This document shows, piece by piece, positions 24,234 to 33,645 of a stretch of DNA of 64,000 nt. Each line of letters starts with the position of its first letter. The first letter of the stretch is position 1. A model generated the notes under the pieces. The model saw nothing but the letters and a program-made list of their open reading frames with translations, searched no databases and was not told where the DNA came from. Source of the stretch: Haloparvum alkalitolerans (GTDB lineage Archaea > Halobacteriota > Halobacteria > Halobacteriales > Haloferacaceae). The stretch is from contig NZ_JBNLIA010000005.1 in assembly GCF_050122995.1 (NCBI RefSeq), positions 62,001 to 126,000 of the forward strand, read 5' to 3'. A program made the position numbers and the translations under genes.

Positions 24234-24479
24234 ATGACCGACCGCGGCGTCACCGTGACCTGCCCGGACTGCGACCTCCGTGAGCGGTTCGAAACCCTCC
24301 GACCCGCCCGCGAACACGTCGCGCGGCACCGCCGCGAGACCGGCCACGAGCCGGACTGGGAGATCGGCGGGCTCTCCCCTGGCGTCGAGCGCGCGGGAGC
24401 GGACGCCGGCGTCTGCGGCCGCGAGCGGTGCGGGAACCCGGACACGCCGCTGACGCCCGACCGCCTGCGGGACGAGTAA
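24234..24479 (+). CDS. Small Cys/His zinc-finger-like protein
   Basis: 81 residues. C10-x2-C13 (CPDC) followed by H28, H32 and H38 resembles a C2H2-type site; C61 and C66 may form a second pair. GCGTTTTGTCC about 27-30 bases upstream predicts a leaderless start at 24234. Possible nucleic-acid-binding or protein-interaction role; family not recognised by name. Confidence 0.72.
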   Translation: MTDRGVTVTCPDCDLRERFETLRPAREHVARHRRETGHEPDWEIGGLSPGVERAGADAGVCGRERCGNPDTPLTPDRLRDE

Positions 24480-24632
24480 CGCGAGAGGTCGGGCCGCCGC
24501 GGCCGCCGGTAGCCCCGGCGCGACCGAAAGACCCTCCCGCCCAGCGGTCGCAGTGATCGCAATCCCGGACCGACCGCGACCTCCGGATGGCCGAGAGACG
24601 CCGCCGGCGGTCGCGGCCGCGCCGTTTCCACC

Positions 24633-26081
24633 ATGTCCACGACAACCATCAAGGACCCCGTCCACGGCTACATCGAGCTGTCGGACGCGGTCGTCGACCG
24701 CATCGTCGACACGCGCCCGTTCCAGCGACTGCGGTACGTCCGCCAGCTGTCGGCGACGCACCTCGTCTACCCCGGCGCGAACCATACGCGCTTCGAACAC
24801 AGCCTCGGCGTCTACCACCTCGGACGCACCGTCTTCGAGAACCTTCGCACGCAGCCGTACTTCACCCGAAACGCGAGCGCCGAGGAGCTGGACGAGATCC
24901 AGCGCACGCTCGCGTGCGCGTGCCTGCTCCACGACATCGGCCATCCGCCCTTCTCGCACCTCGCCGAGGGGTTTCTGGACCGGTCCGAGCTGTACGACCG
25001 GCTCGATACCCGCGGGCTCGTGGCCGCGTTCGAGGAGGCCGGGCTGCGAGACGGCCCCCTGCGTGCGGCCAGCACCCACGAGCTGCTGGGCTGTCTGATC
25101 GTCTTGCGGGAGTACGGCGACGCCCTCCGCGCGCTGGAGGTGGACCCGATGGAGGTGTGCGGCTACGTGCTCGGCTACAGCCTCGTCTACGAGCGCGGCG
25201 GGCCGTGGCAGTACGGGCTCGGCGCGCAGCTGCTCCACTCGCCCATCGACGTGGACCGGCTCGACTACATCACCCGCGACAACCGGATGACGGGCGCGGA
25301 CGTGTTGAGCTTCGACACCGACCGGATGGTGAGCGCCTACACCGCCCACCCCGAGGAGGGGCTGGCGCTCTCCGAGAAGGCGCTCTCGACCATCGGCAAC
25401 TACCTCGAGGGGCGAATCGCGCTGTACATGTGGGTGACTCAGCACCACAAGTCGGTGTACGCGAACGTCCTCCTCCGGGCGATGCTGGAGGAACTGGCCG
25501 ACCTCCGGGACGCTCCCCCGGTCACGATCGACGGAGTGCTGGACGACCACGTCGACGACAACACCCTGATGGAGCGGCTGCGCCACGCCGCCGACGAGGC
25601 CCCCGAGGGGCGGCTCGCGGACCTCTACGACCGCTTCCGGGCGCGCCGGTTCCCCAAGACCTGCTGGAAACACCGGATCGCGTACGCCGACCGCGTCGAC
25701 GCCGACCTCGACGCCTTCGGCGAGTGGCTGGTGAGCAACGACGACCGCCTCGAGGGGCTCGTCGCCGCGGAGATCGGCATGCCGACCCACGAGGTGTGGA
25801 TCGAGCGCTCCTACGTGCCGGAGTACGAGCCGGGGGAGCTCCGCGACATCCCCATCGCGTACGGCGGCACGACACGGTCGGTCGGCGACTGGGGACTCTA
25901 CGGCGAGCGCGCCTTCGACGTGCCGATCCCGTTCGTCTTCGTGCCGGCGGGGGAGCGGAAGCGCGCAACGCGGACGCTGGTGGAACGGTTCCACGAGGAA
26001 CACGGCGGGCGGGCCGAGACCGATGCCGGGGGAAGCGGCGAGGACCGCTCCGGCGGTCCCGAAGCGCCGCCGGAACGGTAG
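24633..26081 (+). CDS. HD-domain phosphohydrolase (dNTPase/SAMHD1-like)
   Basis: 482 residues. N-terminal KDPVHGYIELS, then H56 (TRFEHSLGVYHLG), the H100-D101 pair (LLHDIGHPPFSH) and a distal aspartate in IDVDRLDYITRDN give the HD metal site of the SAMHD1/dGTPase-like COG1078 family. Likely hydrolyses deoxynucleoside triphosphates or related nucleotides in the cytosol. Start taken as ATG at 24633 because the conserved KDP-VHG begins just after. Convergent with the sensor kinase gene that follows. Confidence 0.9.
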   Translation: MSTTTIKDPVHGYIELSDAVVDRIVDTRPFQRLRYVRQLSATHLVYPGANHTRFEHSLGVYHLGRTVFENLRTQPYFTRNASAEELDEIQRTLACACLLHDIGHPPFSHLAEGFLDRSELYDRLDTRGLVAAFEEAGLRDGPLRAASTHELLGCLIVLREYGDALRALEVDPMEVCGYVLGYSLVYERGGPWQYGLGAQLLHSPIDVDRLDYITRDNRMTGADVLSFDTDRMVSAYTAHPEEGLALSEKALSTIGNYLEGRIALYMWVTQHHKSVYANVLLRAMLEELADLRDAPPVTIDGVLDDHVDDNTLMERLRHAADEAPEGRLADLYDRFRARRFPKTCWKHRIAYADRVDADLDAFGEWLVSNDDRLEGLVAAEIGMPTHEVWIERSYVPEYEPGELRDIPIAYGGTTRSVGDWGLYGERAFDVPIPFVFVPAGERKRATRTLVERFHEEHGGRAETDAGGSGEDRSGGPEAPPER

Positions 26082-26136
26082 CCTCGGCGCCGGCGGAACG
26101 CGCGAGGGGGTGCCGTCTGGCGAGGGCGACCTGCGC

Positions 26137-27609
26137 TCAGTCGGCTCGCTGCAGTTCGACGCAGAAGACCGCGCCGCGGGGGTCGTTGTCCTCGACCCAG
26201 ACGGAGCCGCCGTACGACCGCACGAGCTGGTCGACGAGGTAGAGACCGAGCCCGCTCCCGGCGCTTTCGAGCCCCTTCTCGCCGCGGCCGAACACCTCGC
26301 GCTTGCGGTCGTCGGGAACGCCGGGACCGTCGTCGGCGATGTGGACGACGACCGACTCGTCGTGCTCCTCGATCGAGACGGTGATCTCGGGGTGGTCGCC
26401 GTCGTTGTGGAAGACGGCGTTGTCGAGCAGGTTTCCGAACACCGACGAGAGCAGCGAGCTTGCCTCGACCCGGATGCCGTCGGGGAGGTCGTCGCCGCCG
26501 CGGATCGTCACCGACTCCGCGCGGAAGTCGAAACTGGAGTTGACCCGCCCGATCTCCTCGCGGAGCACCGGCGCCAGCGGCGTGGGCTCCAGTTCGGGGT
26601 CCTCGCCGGCGAAGACGCGCTCGATGTCGGCGACCGCGGTCGTCAGGTCCTTGGCGTGGGTCGCCGCGTCGAGGACGCGCTCGAGCGCGTCGCGGCGCTC
26701 CCCCTCGACCTGGTCCGTCAGCGTCTCCCCCCAGCCCAGCGCGACCGCCATGTCGTTGCGGATGTCGTGCCGGACCACCTGGTTGAGCAGGGCCAGGCGG
26801 TCGCGCTCCCGCTCCAGTTCGAGCGCCGTCTCGTGGCGGTCGGTCACGTCCTCCTGAAAGCCGACGTAGTGGGTGAGCTCGCCGTCCTCGTCGAAAAGCG
26901 GCGCGATGGTGACCCGGTTCCAGAACTCCTCGCCGTCCTTGCGCTCGTTTATCAGTTCGACGGAGACGAACTCCTCCTCGTTGACCGCCTCGCGCATCTC
27001 GGCGATCGACGACTCGTCGCTGTTGTCGTTCTGGAGGAACCGGCAGTTCCGCCCGAGCACCTCGGGCACGGAGTACCCCGTGATGCGCTCGAACGCCTCG
27101 TTCGCGTAGATGATCGGGTAGTCCGGGCGGTCCGGGTCGGCGATGGTGATCCCCACCGGCGCCTCGTCCATCGCGCGCTCCTTCAGTCGGAGGTCCGCGG
27201 CCGCGCGCACGTCCTCGTCGACGTCGGCGTGGACGACGACTGCGTACCGCTGGCCGTCGCGCTGGATCGGGATCACGCGGACCGACCGCGCGTGGGCGCC
27301 GTCGCCCTCGGTGTAGGGGTACCGCACCGTCGGCGGTTGGGTGCCGGACTCCAGCGCCGTGACGACCGACTCCGCGACGCGGGCGGCGTGCGGGTCGTCG
27401 CTCGTCCGCAGCGTGTCGAGGTACGCCGGGCCGTCCGCGGCGTCGTCGCCAGCGCCGGCGAGCGGGACGTCCGCGTTCGCGGCGAACGATCGCCAATCCT
27501 CGTTCAGGTCCACGATGCGCCCGTCCTCGTCGACGACCGCCAGGCAGTACGAAAGCCCGTCGAGCACGTCCCGAAGGATCGCCGGGGGAACCGGATCGTC
27601 TGGACTCAC
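26137..27609 (-). CDS. PAS-domain sensor histidine kinase
   Basis: 490 residues. A divergent N-terminal PAS, a LOV-like PAS with PAC (about 140-260; EVLGRNCRFLQNDNSDE keeps the G-x-N-C-R-F-L-Q signature of flavin-binding LOV domains), HisKA with H281 (RHDIRNDM) and a HATPase (NLLDNAVFHN, DDGPGVP). The NCRFLQ cysteine makes blue-light or redox sensing through a flavin plausible. Divergent from the DICT-domain gene, a class linked to light signalling, which supports this. No output domain is fused. Confidence 0.9.
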   Translation of the reverse strand: MSPDDPVPPAILRDVLDGLSYCLAVVDEDGRIVDLNEDWRSFAANADVPLAGAGDDAADGPAYLDTLRTSDDPHAARVAESVVTALESGTQPPTVRYPYTEGDGAHARSVRVIPIQRDGQRYAVVVHADVDEDVRAAADLRLKERAMDEAPVGITIADPDRPDYPIIYANEAFERITGYSVPEVLGRNCRFLQNDNSDESSIAEMREAVNEEEFVSVELINERKDGEEFWNRVTIAPLFDEDGELTHYVGFQEDVTDRHETALELERERDRLALLNQVVRHDIRNDMAVALGWGETLTDQVEGERRDALERVLDAATHAKDLTTAVADIERVFAGEDPELEPTPLAPVLREEIGRVNSSFDFRAESVTIRGGDDLPDGIRVEASSLLSSVFGNLLDNAVFHNDGDHPEITVSIEEHDESVVVHIADDGPGVPDDRKREVFGRGEKGLESAGSGLGLYLVDQLVRSYGGSVWVEDNDPRGAVFCVELQRAD

Positions 27610-27734
27610 TGTGTCGCGGTACGGGATCGAGGTTAGTAGCTGTTTGGTACGGCCTCACTCGACGGAGCATCGCAGACGGACGAGTGCTGGCCGGAACACT
27701 TGTCTTTTTGCCGTCGCAACTGGTCGTAAACACG

Positions 27735-28502
27735 ATGGCCGATTCGCTCCGGGAGTTCATCGAACGGGCCGACGCACCCGAGCGGTCGCTGTTGCTCGTC
27801 AACCGGTCGTCCCCGGACGCCGTGCGGAACCTCCTCGGCGACCTCCTCGACACGCAGCCGGTCCCCGTCGAAGACGTCGAAATGGAAGGGGAAGCGGAGG
27901 ACCTGGTCGCGCTCGTCGAGGACGGAGAGATAATCGCCCGCTCTCCGCTGTCGGCGCTGATGGACTCGGTCCTGCTGATCAACTCGGATCTGTTCAAGAC
28001 GGGAGCCCGGAAGCTGACGGAGATAGACCTCCCGGACGTGTTCGAGGGGCTCGACGACTTCGCGTTCACCGTCCGCGGCTACCCCGCCTCGAACAAGGAG
28101 AAGCTCCTGCTGATCGTGATGTCGCGCGTGATCGAGCGCACTGCCTACGAGGCCGGGGCGGGAACGCTCCGGTCGTCGTTCCAGCGACTGTCCCGCCTGC
28201 AGGACGAGCGCGGGACCAACGAGGTCTATCGGTCCCTGGGCGAAACGGCGGTCGACGTCCACGTCTACGGCCGCGACGACTGGGCGGACGTCCACGAACT
28301 CCCCGTGACGGTCCACGCCGGCGACTCCTACGAGTACCGGCGGTCGTGGTTCGTGGTGTTCACGCCGGACGACCCCGACGACCGAGACGACCACGTCGGC
28401 CTCGTCGCGATCGAGCGCGAGCGGAACGTGTGGGACGGCTACTGGACGTTCGACGCCGGGACCGTCCGCGAGATCGAGGCCTACCTCGCCAGCGAGCTCT
28501 GA
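27735..28502 (+). CDS. DICT sensory domain protein
   Basis: 255 residues matching the haloarchaeal DICT family (sensory domain in diguanylate cyclases and two-component systems): SLREFIERADAPERSLLLVNRSSPDAVRNLL, then ISRVIERTAYEAGAGTLRSSFQRLSRLQDERGT-like core (here MSRVIERTAYEAG...) and a C-terminal FVVFTPDDPDD strand pair. ATG at 27735 preferred; TCTTTTTG lies at about -27. Divergent from the PAS/LOV-like kinase, suggesting shared signalling. Confidence 0.8.
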   Translation: MADSLREFIERADAPERSLLLVNRSSPDAVRNLLGDLLDTQPVPVEDVEMEGEAEDLVALVEDGEIIARSPLSALMDSVLLINSDLFKTGARKLTEIDLPDVFEGLDDFAFTVRGYPASNKEKLLLIVMSRVIERTAYEAGAGTLRSSFQRLSRLQDERGTNEVYRSLGETAVDVHVYGRDDWADVHELPVTVHAGDSYEYRRSWFVVFTPDDPDDRDDHVGLVAIERERNVWDGYWTFDAGTVREIEAYLASEL

Positions 28503-28550
28503 GGGGGCCACGGAGCGGGGGCGGCTCAGTGTCCGCGGATTCCCGTTGGG

Positions 28551-31052
28551 TCAGCGCGTCACGGCGTTCGCGACCGGCGCGGCCAGCGAGGCGGTGCGGT
28601 CCCAGACCACGATGACGGAGGGGAGCACGAAGATCGACGCGAGGTAGGCGTAGAACACCCCGAGCGCGAGCAGGACCCCGAACTCAGCGACCAGCGGGAT
28701 CAGCGCGAGATAGAGGGTTCCGAGCCCGCAGACGGTCGTGAGCATGCTCCCCGTGAGCGCCCCGCCGGTCCCCCGAGAGGTGATCAGCAGGGCTTCCTCG
28801 ACGCTCCGGCCCGCCTCGTACTCGTCGACGAAGCGGTGCATATAGTGGACCGTGTAGTCGACCCCCAGCCCGATCGACACGGAGAGGATCGGCGCGTTGA
28901 ACGGCGTGAGCGGGATCCCGAAGTAGCGCATCGACCCCGCCAGCAGGCCGACGGTGACGAGCACCGGGACGAGGTTGATCAGGCCGTAGACGGCCCGGCT
29001 CTCCAGCCACCAGTACGAGACCATCAGGAACGCCGCCGTCAGCAGGAACGCGACGATCAGGCTCCGGATCGCCGACTCGGTGATCCGGTCGATCACCACC
29101 TGGTTGACCACGAGCGTGCCGGTCGGCGTCGCGTCGAGGCGCATGTCCTCGGCGACCGCGTTCGCGGCCGCGGTCGCCTCCGCCTGGTCGGCGTCGGCCG
29201 TGAGCGTGTACTCGATCCGGGTCGCGCTTCGGTCCGCGGTGAGGTAGTTGCGCGCCCGGTCGCCGTGTGCCGACGACAGCAGCTCGTCGTAGACGCGGTC
29301 GACCTCGCGGTCCGGGATCCCGTCGCCGTCCGTGTCGAAGCGGTCGACCATCGCGGCGAACTCGGGGTCGGCGGCGGCGCGCGACTCCATCACCGAGACG
29401 ATGCTGGTCGCCTCCGCGCGGCGGTTCTCGGAGGCGAACGCGTCGGGCGGGTCCTGCGTGGCCCGGTCGACGTCCTCCAGCGCGACGTTCGACCGCACGT
29501 CCCTGTCCTGCACGTACAGCGTCACCGAGCCGATGAACCCCTGGTCGAAGTCCTCCTCCAGGTGGTCGAGCACGCGCATGAACGTGTACTCCGACGGCGC
29601 GAGCGGCTCCGGGAGCTGGCCGTAGGCGTCGACCTTCTCCTGGTCGGGGAAGAACGCCTCCTGTGAGAACTCCGTGTCGACGCCGGTCCCGTACGCGCCG
29701 CCCGCCGCGCCCGCGACGAGCGCGACGACGAGGACGACGACGGGCGCGACCCGGGCCGCCTTCGCCCCGAGCGGGAGGACCGTCCCCATGATCGACCCCT
29801 CGCGGCCGAGCGGCGCGGTCCCGAACCGCGGGAAGCGGGTCCCCTCCCGGAGCCGGTCGAGGACGACCTTCCCGGCGGGCAGGAACACGCCGAAGATCAG
29901 GAACGTGAAGACGATCCCCGCGGCGGCGACGATCCCGAAGTCCTGGAGCTGGCCGAGCGAACTGGTGAGGTTGGCGGCGAACCCGAACACCGTGGTGAGC
30001 GTGACGATGAAGAAGGCGGTCGTCAGCTGGTCGGTCGTGAGCCGCATCGCCTCGCCGATCGCCGCCCCCTCGGCGCGCTCCTCGCGGTACCGGTTGATGA
30101 TGTGGATCCCGAAGTCGATCCCGACCGCGAGCAGCAGCGGGAAGACGGTGACCAGCGAGTCGGAGAACGGGATGGACGCGTAGCCCATGAACCCGAACGT
30201 CCACACGAGCGTCATCAGCAGCGCGACCACGCCGAGGCCGAGGTCGACCGGGTCCCGGTAGGCCACGACGAGGAAGAAGACGATCAGAAGCAGCGCGGCG
30301 GGGAAGACGATGATCGCGGTGTCGGTCAACAGCTGGTTCACCTCCTCGTTGATGATCGCGTCGCCGAAGACGACCACGTTGTCGCCCGGTTCCAGCCCCT
30401 CGACGCCGCCGACCACGTCGACCGTCCGCGTCTGGATGCTCGCGCGCTGTCCGGTGCTGGCGGCCGGCGGCGTGTCGTACTGGACGACGACCTGCGCGAC
30501 CTCCGCGGAGCCCGACTCGGCGGTGAAGTCGGTGCTGACCGGGCCGATCCCCCCGTTGTTCGCCGCCCGTCGGATCGCCGCGTCCAGCTCCCGCGCGGTG
30601 GCGCGCTCGACCGCTCGCCGCTGCGCCTCGGCGGTGTCGGCGCTCGGATCGAGCTGCGTCGCGATGATCGACGCCGGTCCGGTCGTGGTCGATACCCGAA
30701 GCTCGTCTTTGTCCTCCAGCCGTTCCTGTGCGGTCAGCATCCGCAACAGGCTCGGCTTCGAGAGGACGTTGCGGTCGTCGGAGACGAACAGCGTCGCCGT
30801 GCTCCCGCCGCTCTCGCGGCTCCCGCGCGAGAAGTCCTCCTCCATCGCGTCGAGGGCGTCCTGCTCCTCCACGTCGGCGGTGAACTGGTCGGTGCCGGCC
30901 TGCTGTTCGCCGCCCATCCCCATCCCGCCCGCGAAGACCAGCGAGACGATCAGGAACGCGACGACGACGGTCCGCGGTCGGCCGGAGACGGCGTCGTTGA
31001 TCCGCTCCGTGAGCGCGTCGATCGGCGTCCGATCAGGGTCCGGTCCGCGCAT
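28551..31052 (-). CDS. RND superfamily (MMPL/HAE-like) exporter
   Basis: 833 residues, internal duplication: each half has one helix, a large extracellular domain and five helices. GIDFGIHIINRYREER and GLGVDYTVHYMHRFVDEY are the paired helix-4 motifs with the proton-relay aspartates; a D-rich DTDGDGIPDREVD segment in the second loop resembles a calcium-binding loop. Likely a proton-driven lipid or hydrophobic-compound exporter. It starts 3 bases after the stop of the S-layer-like protein gene, so the two form one operon. Confidence 0.9.
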   Translation of the reverse strand: MRGPDPDRTPIDALTERINDAVSGRPRTVVVAFLIVSLVFAGGMGMGGEQQAGTDQFTADVEEQDALDAMEEDFSRGSRESGGSTATLFVSDDRNVLSKPSLLRMLTAQERLEDKDELRVSTTTGPASIIATQLDPSADTAEAQRRAVERATARELDAAIRRAANNGGIGPVSTDFTAESGSAEVAQVVVQYDTPPAASTGQRASIQTRTVDVVGGVEGLEPGDNVVVFGDAIINEEVNQLLTDTAIIVFPAALLLIVFFLVVAYRDPVDLGLGVVALLMTLVWTFGFMGYASIPFSDSLVTVFPLLLAVGIDFGIHIINRYREERAEGAAIGEAMRLTTDQLTTAFFIVTLTTVFGFAANLTSSLGQLQDFGIVAAAGIVFTFLIFGVFLPAGKVVLDRLREGTRFPRFGTAPLGREGSIMGTVLPLGAKAARVAPVVVLVVALVAGAAGGAYGTGVDTEFSQEAFFPDQEKVDAYGQLPEPLAPSEYTFMRVLDHLEEDFDQGFIGSVTLYVQDRDVRSNVALEDVDRATQDPPDAFASENRRAEATSIVSVMESRAAADPEFAAMVDRFDTDGDGIPDREVDRVYDELLSSAHGDRARNYLTADRSATRIEYTLTADADQAEATAAANAVAEDMRLDATPTGTLVVNQVVIDRITESAIRSLIVAFLLTAAFLMVSYWWLESRAVYGLINLVPVLVTVGLLAGSMRYFGIPLTPFNAPILSVSIGLGVDYTVHYMHRFVDEYEAGRSVEEALLITSRGTGGALTGSMLTTVCGLGTLYLALIPLVAEFGVLLALGVFYAYLASIFVLPSVIVVWDRTASLAAPVANAVTR

Positions 31053-31055
31053 CTG

Positions 31056-32654
31056 TCAGCGCCGCCGGTACAGGACGATCCCGCCGGCGATCAGGGCGAT
31101 GACCACGACGAGCCCGCCGACGACGACGAGCGGCGACGGACCGCCGCCGTCGTCGACCGGTTCGGACACCGCGACGGGCTGTTGGTACGTGTCCGAGAGG
31201 ACGGTCTCGCCGCGGGCGGTGTCGTACTGGAAGTCCATCTCGACGGGATAGGTCTTCGCCATCGTCCCCGCGGACGCGGAGACGGAGAACCGGATCTCGG
31301 TCGTCCCGTTCGGCGCGAGCTCGTCCACGAACGCCTCGTCGTTAGCGACCGACAGCGGGCTGTCCGCGTACACCTTCGCGTTCACGTTCGAGAGCGGCTC
31401 GGGCCGCTGGTTGGTGATCGCCACGACGAGCTCCGTCGACCCGCCCGCGGTGACGTTCGCCCGCACGTTCTCCACTCCGAAGGCGGACTGGCGCTCGTCG
31501 ACGACCACGCGCTCGGAGACAGGGCCGACGGTCGCGGTCTGCCGGCCGTCGTTGCTGTACTCGACGGAGAACCGGACCTGCCGGGGACCGGGGTCGGCGG
31601 AGCCGCCCACGTCGGTCGGGAACGCGAAGTCGGCCGCCTCGCCGGCCGCCAGCTCGGGCAGCGCGTAGCGCCGCTCCTCGACGATCAGCGAGTCGGTGGT
31701 CGGCTCGATCACCAGCACGGCGTCGGTGAGCGCAGTCGGCCCCTCGTTGCGGAGCGTCCCCCTGATCTCGCCATCGTACCCCACCGAGAGCGTGTCCGCG
31801 AGGTCCTCGATGGCGACCTCCTGTTCCGCCTCGGGATGGAGGCTGCCGTACGCGGGCGGCGCCTCGCGGTCGACGCCGTCGTCGTCGCGGTACCGGACCG
31901 CCGCCTCGACGGGCGTGTCGCCGGCGACGACCGACTCTGCGACCCTGGCGTCGACGGTGACGTTGCGGACCTCACCGGGCGCGAGCGTCCCGAGGTACGC
32001 CTCCGCGGCGCCCGCGCTCCCGCCGACGGTCACGCCGCCGCTCCCGGAGACGGTCGCCCGCGCCTCGTAGGCGGTCGACGAGCCGACGTTCCGTATCGGG
32101 ACCGTCGCCTCGCCGCTCGTGCCGGGTTGGACGTCGGTACTGACGTTGCCGATGGCGAAGCGCGGCTCGTCGACGACCTCGACGGTCACCGCCACCTCCT
32201 CGGTCTCCGTGCGCTCGTTCGTGAAGCCGGAGTTCGGGTAGGAGCCGGAGGTGTACGAGTACTCGACCTCCAGTTCGACCTCGTAGGTGCCCGGCTCCAG
32301 ATCCTCGGGCGTCGTCACGCGGAACGGGGCGGTGACGACCTGTCCGTCACGAATCGTGCCGAGCGCCGTGCGCTCGGTGGTCACCTCGAACGGACCGGCG
32401 TCGTCGACCGCGACCGTGACGCCGCGGGCGGTCTTCACCTGCGACCCGTCCAGTCCGGCCTCAAGCTCACCGTCGTTCAGCAGCTGGACCTCCAAGGTCG
32501 ACTCGCTCCCCGGGGTCACGTCGTTGTCCGGGAGGTGCGCCGAGATGTCCGGCTCCCCGCGGGCGAAGCTCTGGCCGGCGACCGGCCCCGCGACCATCGA
32601 GGTCACGAGCAGCACCGCGAGCGCGGCGGTCGCGAGGCGGGCCCGCCTCGTCAT
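31056..32654 (-). CDS. COG1361-type exported S-layer-like protein with C-terminal anchor
   Basis: 532 residues. Sec signal peptide (residues 1-27), repeated immunoglobulin-like CARDB/NEW3 domains with alternating strands (FAIGNVSTDVQPGTSGEATVPIRNVG is one unit) and a single C-terminal helix followed by YRRR. Such proteins are often found beside archaeal RND exporters and probably act as their extracellular partner. ATG start overlaps the stop of a possible 29-codon ORF upstream (32651-32740). Confidence 0.85.
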   Translation of the reverse strand: MTRRARLATAALAVLLVTSMVAGPVAGQSFARGEPDISAHLPDNDVTPGSESTLEVQLLNDGELEAGLDGSQVKTARGVTVAVDDAGPFEVTTERTALGTIRDGQVVTAPFRVTTPEDLEPGTYEVELEVEYSYTSGSYPNSGFTNERTETEEVAVTVEVVDEPRFAIGNVSTDVQPGTSGEATVPIRNVGSSTAYEARATVSGSGGVTVGGSAGAAEAYLGTLAPGEVRNVTVDARVAESVVAGDTPVEAAVRYRDDDGVDREAPPAYGSLHPEAEQEVAIEDLADTLSVGYDGEIRGTLRNEGPTALTDAVLVIEPTTDSLIVEERRYALPELAAGEAADFAFPTDVGGSADPGPRQVRFSVEYSNDGRQTATVGPVSERVVVDERQSAFGVENVRANVTAGGSTELVVAITNQRPEPLSNVNAKVYADSPLSVANDEAFVDELAPNGTTEIRFSVSASAGTMAKTYPVEMDFQYDTARGETVLSDTYQQPVAVSEPVDDGGGPSPLVVVGGLVVVIALIAGGIVLYRRR

Positions 32655-32740
32655 GGCTCACCCCCGGTATCGCCGGAGGGCTCGATGTCGCTGTACGCGC
32701 CTCGCCGCGTCGTCACCGGGGTCGTGTGCGTGTGGGCCAT
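32651..32740 (-). CDS. Possible 29-residue leader ORF
   Basis: MAHTHTTPVTTRRGAY begins a 29-residue frame ending TGDTGGEP, whose TGA overlaps the ATG of the S-layer-like gene (ATGA). The shared TATA element at 32812-32817 would start a minus-strand message about 47 bases upstream. No ribosome site is seen. The overlap is the main support; it could be chance. Confidence 0.3.
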   Translation of the reverse strand: MAHTHTTPVTTRRGAYSDIEPSGDTGGEP

Positions 32741-32811
32741 GGGGTTGGAGGACCGTCGCCGGCACTCGCCGGCGAGACTGTTGTGATGTTCCTCCCAACA
32801 AAGCCACCACA

Positions 32812-32817
32812 TATATA
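32812..32817. promoter_or_regulatory. Symmetric TATA element between trmB-like gene and export operon
   Basis: TATATA centred 27 bases before the trmB-like ATG at 32842 (leaderless). Being palindromic it may also drive the divergent minus-strand operon with a leader. Confidence 0.55.
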
Positions 32818-32841
32818 CGTACCGAAAGGAATGCTCCGTCG

Positions 32842-33609
32842 ATGACCGACGACGACGCGCTCGCCGCGCTCGAGCGGTTGGGTCTCGCGACCAACGAGGC
32901 GAAGGTGTTACTGGGGCTGCAGTCCATCGGCACCGGGCCTGCGCGCCGGATCGCCGAGGCGGCGGACGTGCCCCGGTCGCAGGTGTACCCCGCCGCGGAC
33001 GGCCTCCAGTCGCGCGGCCTGCTCCACGTTCAGCACACCAACCCGAAGGAGTACCAGGCGCTCTCGCCGGACGAGACGGTGGGAGTGCTCCGGTCCCGCC
33101 TCGAACGCGACCTCGAGGCCGCCCGCGAGGGGTTACAGCGACGCGAGCGCGACCAGACCGGCGCCGACGAGACGGCCGAGGAGATATGGGTCGTCCGGGG
33201 GCGCGAGTCGGTCGACGCCCGCGTGATCGAACTGATTCGGAACGCGGACCGGCGGCTAGTCGCCGGCATCGCCGAAGCGGAGTTCCTCCCCGACGCCGTC
33301 GCGGACGCGCTCGTCGACCGCGCCGGCGAGGGCGTCGAGGTCCTCGTGATCGCCGAGGACCCGGCGATCCGGGAGCGGTTCGCCGACACGCCGGTCGCGA
33401 CGCTCGACCCCCCCGAGGAGGTCACCGACGACGAGAACACCAGCCGCATGCTGCTCGTCGACGACGACGGGATGCTCCACGGCGTCCGCGGGAGCGACGA
33501 CCTCCCGAACGCCGAGGAGACCGCCTTCTGGAGTCAGGGGTCCGGCTTCGCCGAACTGATCGTCTCGCTCGTCGAGTCGTCGGTGAGCGGGGAGGAAGGG
33601 ACGCCCTGA
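32842..33609 (+). CDS. TrmB family transcription regulator
   Basis: 255 residues. Winged helix at 1-75 (ALERLGLATNEAKVLLGLQSIGTGPARRIAEAADVPRSQVYPAADGLQSRGLL), coiled linker (LRSRLERDLEAAREGLQRRE), then the TrmB C-terminal domain (EEIWVVRGRESVDARVIELIRNADRRLVAG). Divergent from the S-layer-like/RND operon, its probable target, like many haloarchaeal exporter regulators. Leaderless start fixed by TATATA at -27. Confidence 0.9.
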   Translation: MTDDDALAALERLGLATNEAKVLLGLQSIGTGPARRIAEAADVPRSQVYPAADGLQSRGLLHVQHTNPKEYQALSPDETVGVLRSRLERDLEAAREGLQRRERDQTGADETAEEIWVVRGRESVDARVIELIRNADRRLVAGIAEAEFLPDAVADALVDRAGEGVEVLVIAEDPAIRERFADTPVATLDPPEEVTDDENTSRMLLVDDDGMLHGVRGSDDLPNAEETAFWSQGSGFAELIVSLVESSVSGEEGTP

Positions 33610-33645
33610 CCGCGGCGCATCGCGCGATCGGACCGCGTCCCCGCC

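Noticed and set aside
30102..32786. Open frame of nearly 900 codons on the plus strand opposite the RND and S-layer-like genes
   Set aside because: Arg/Asp/Val/Gly-rich shadow of GC-rich coding DNA; the minus-strand proteins have clear families, membrane helices and a signal peptide.
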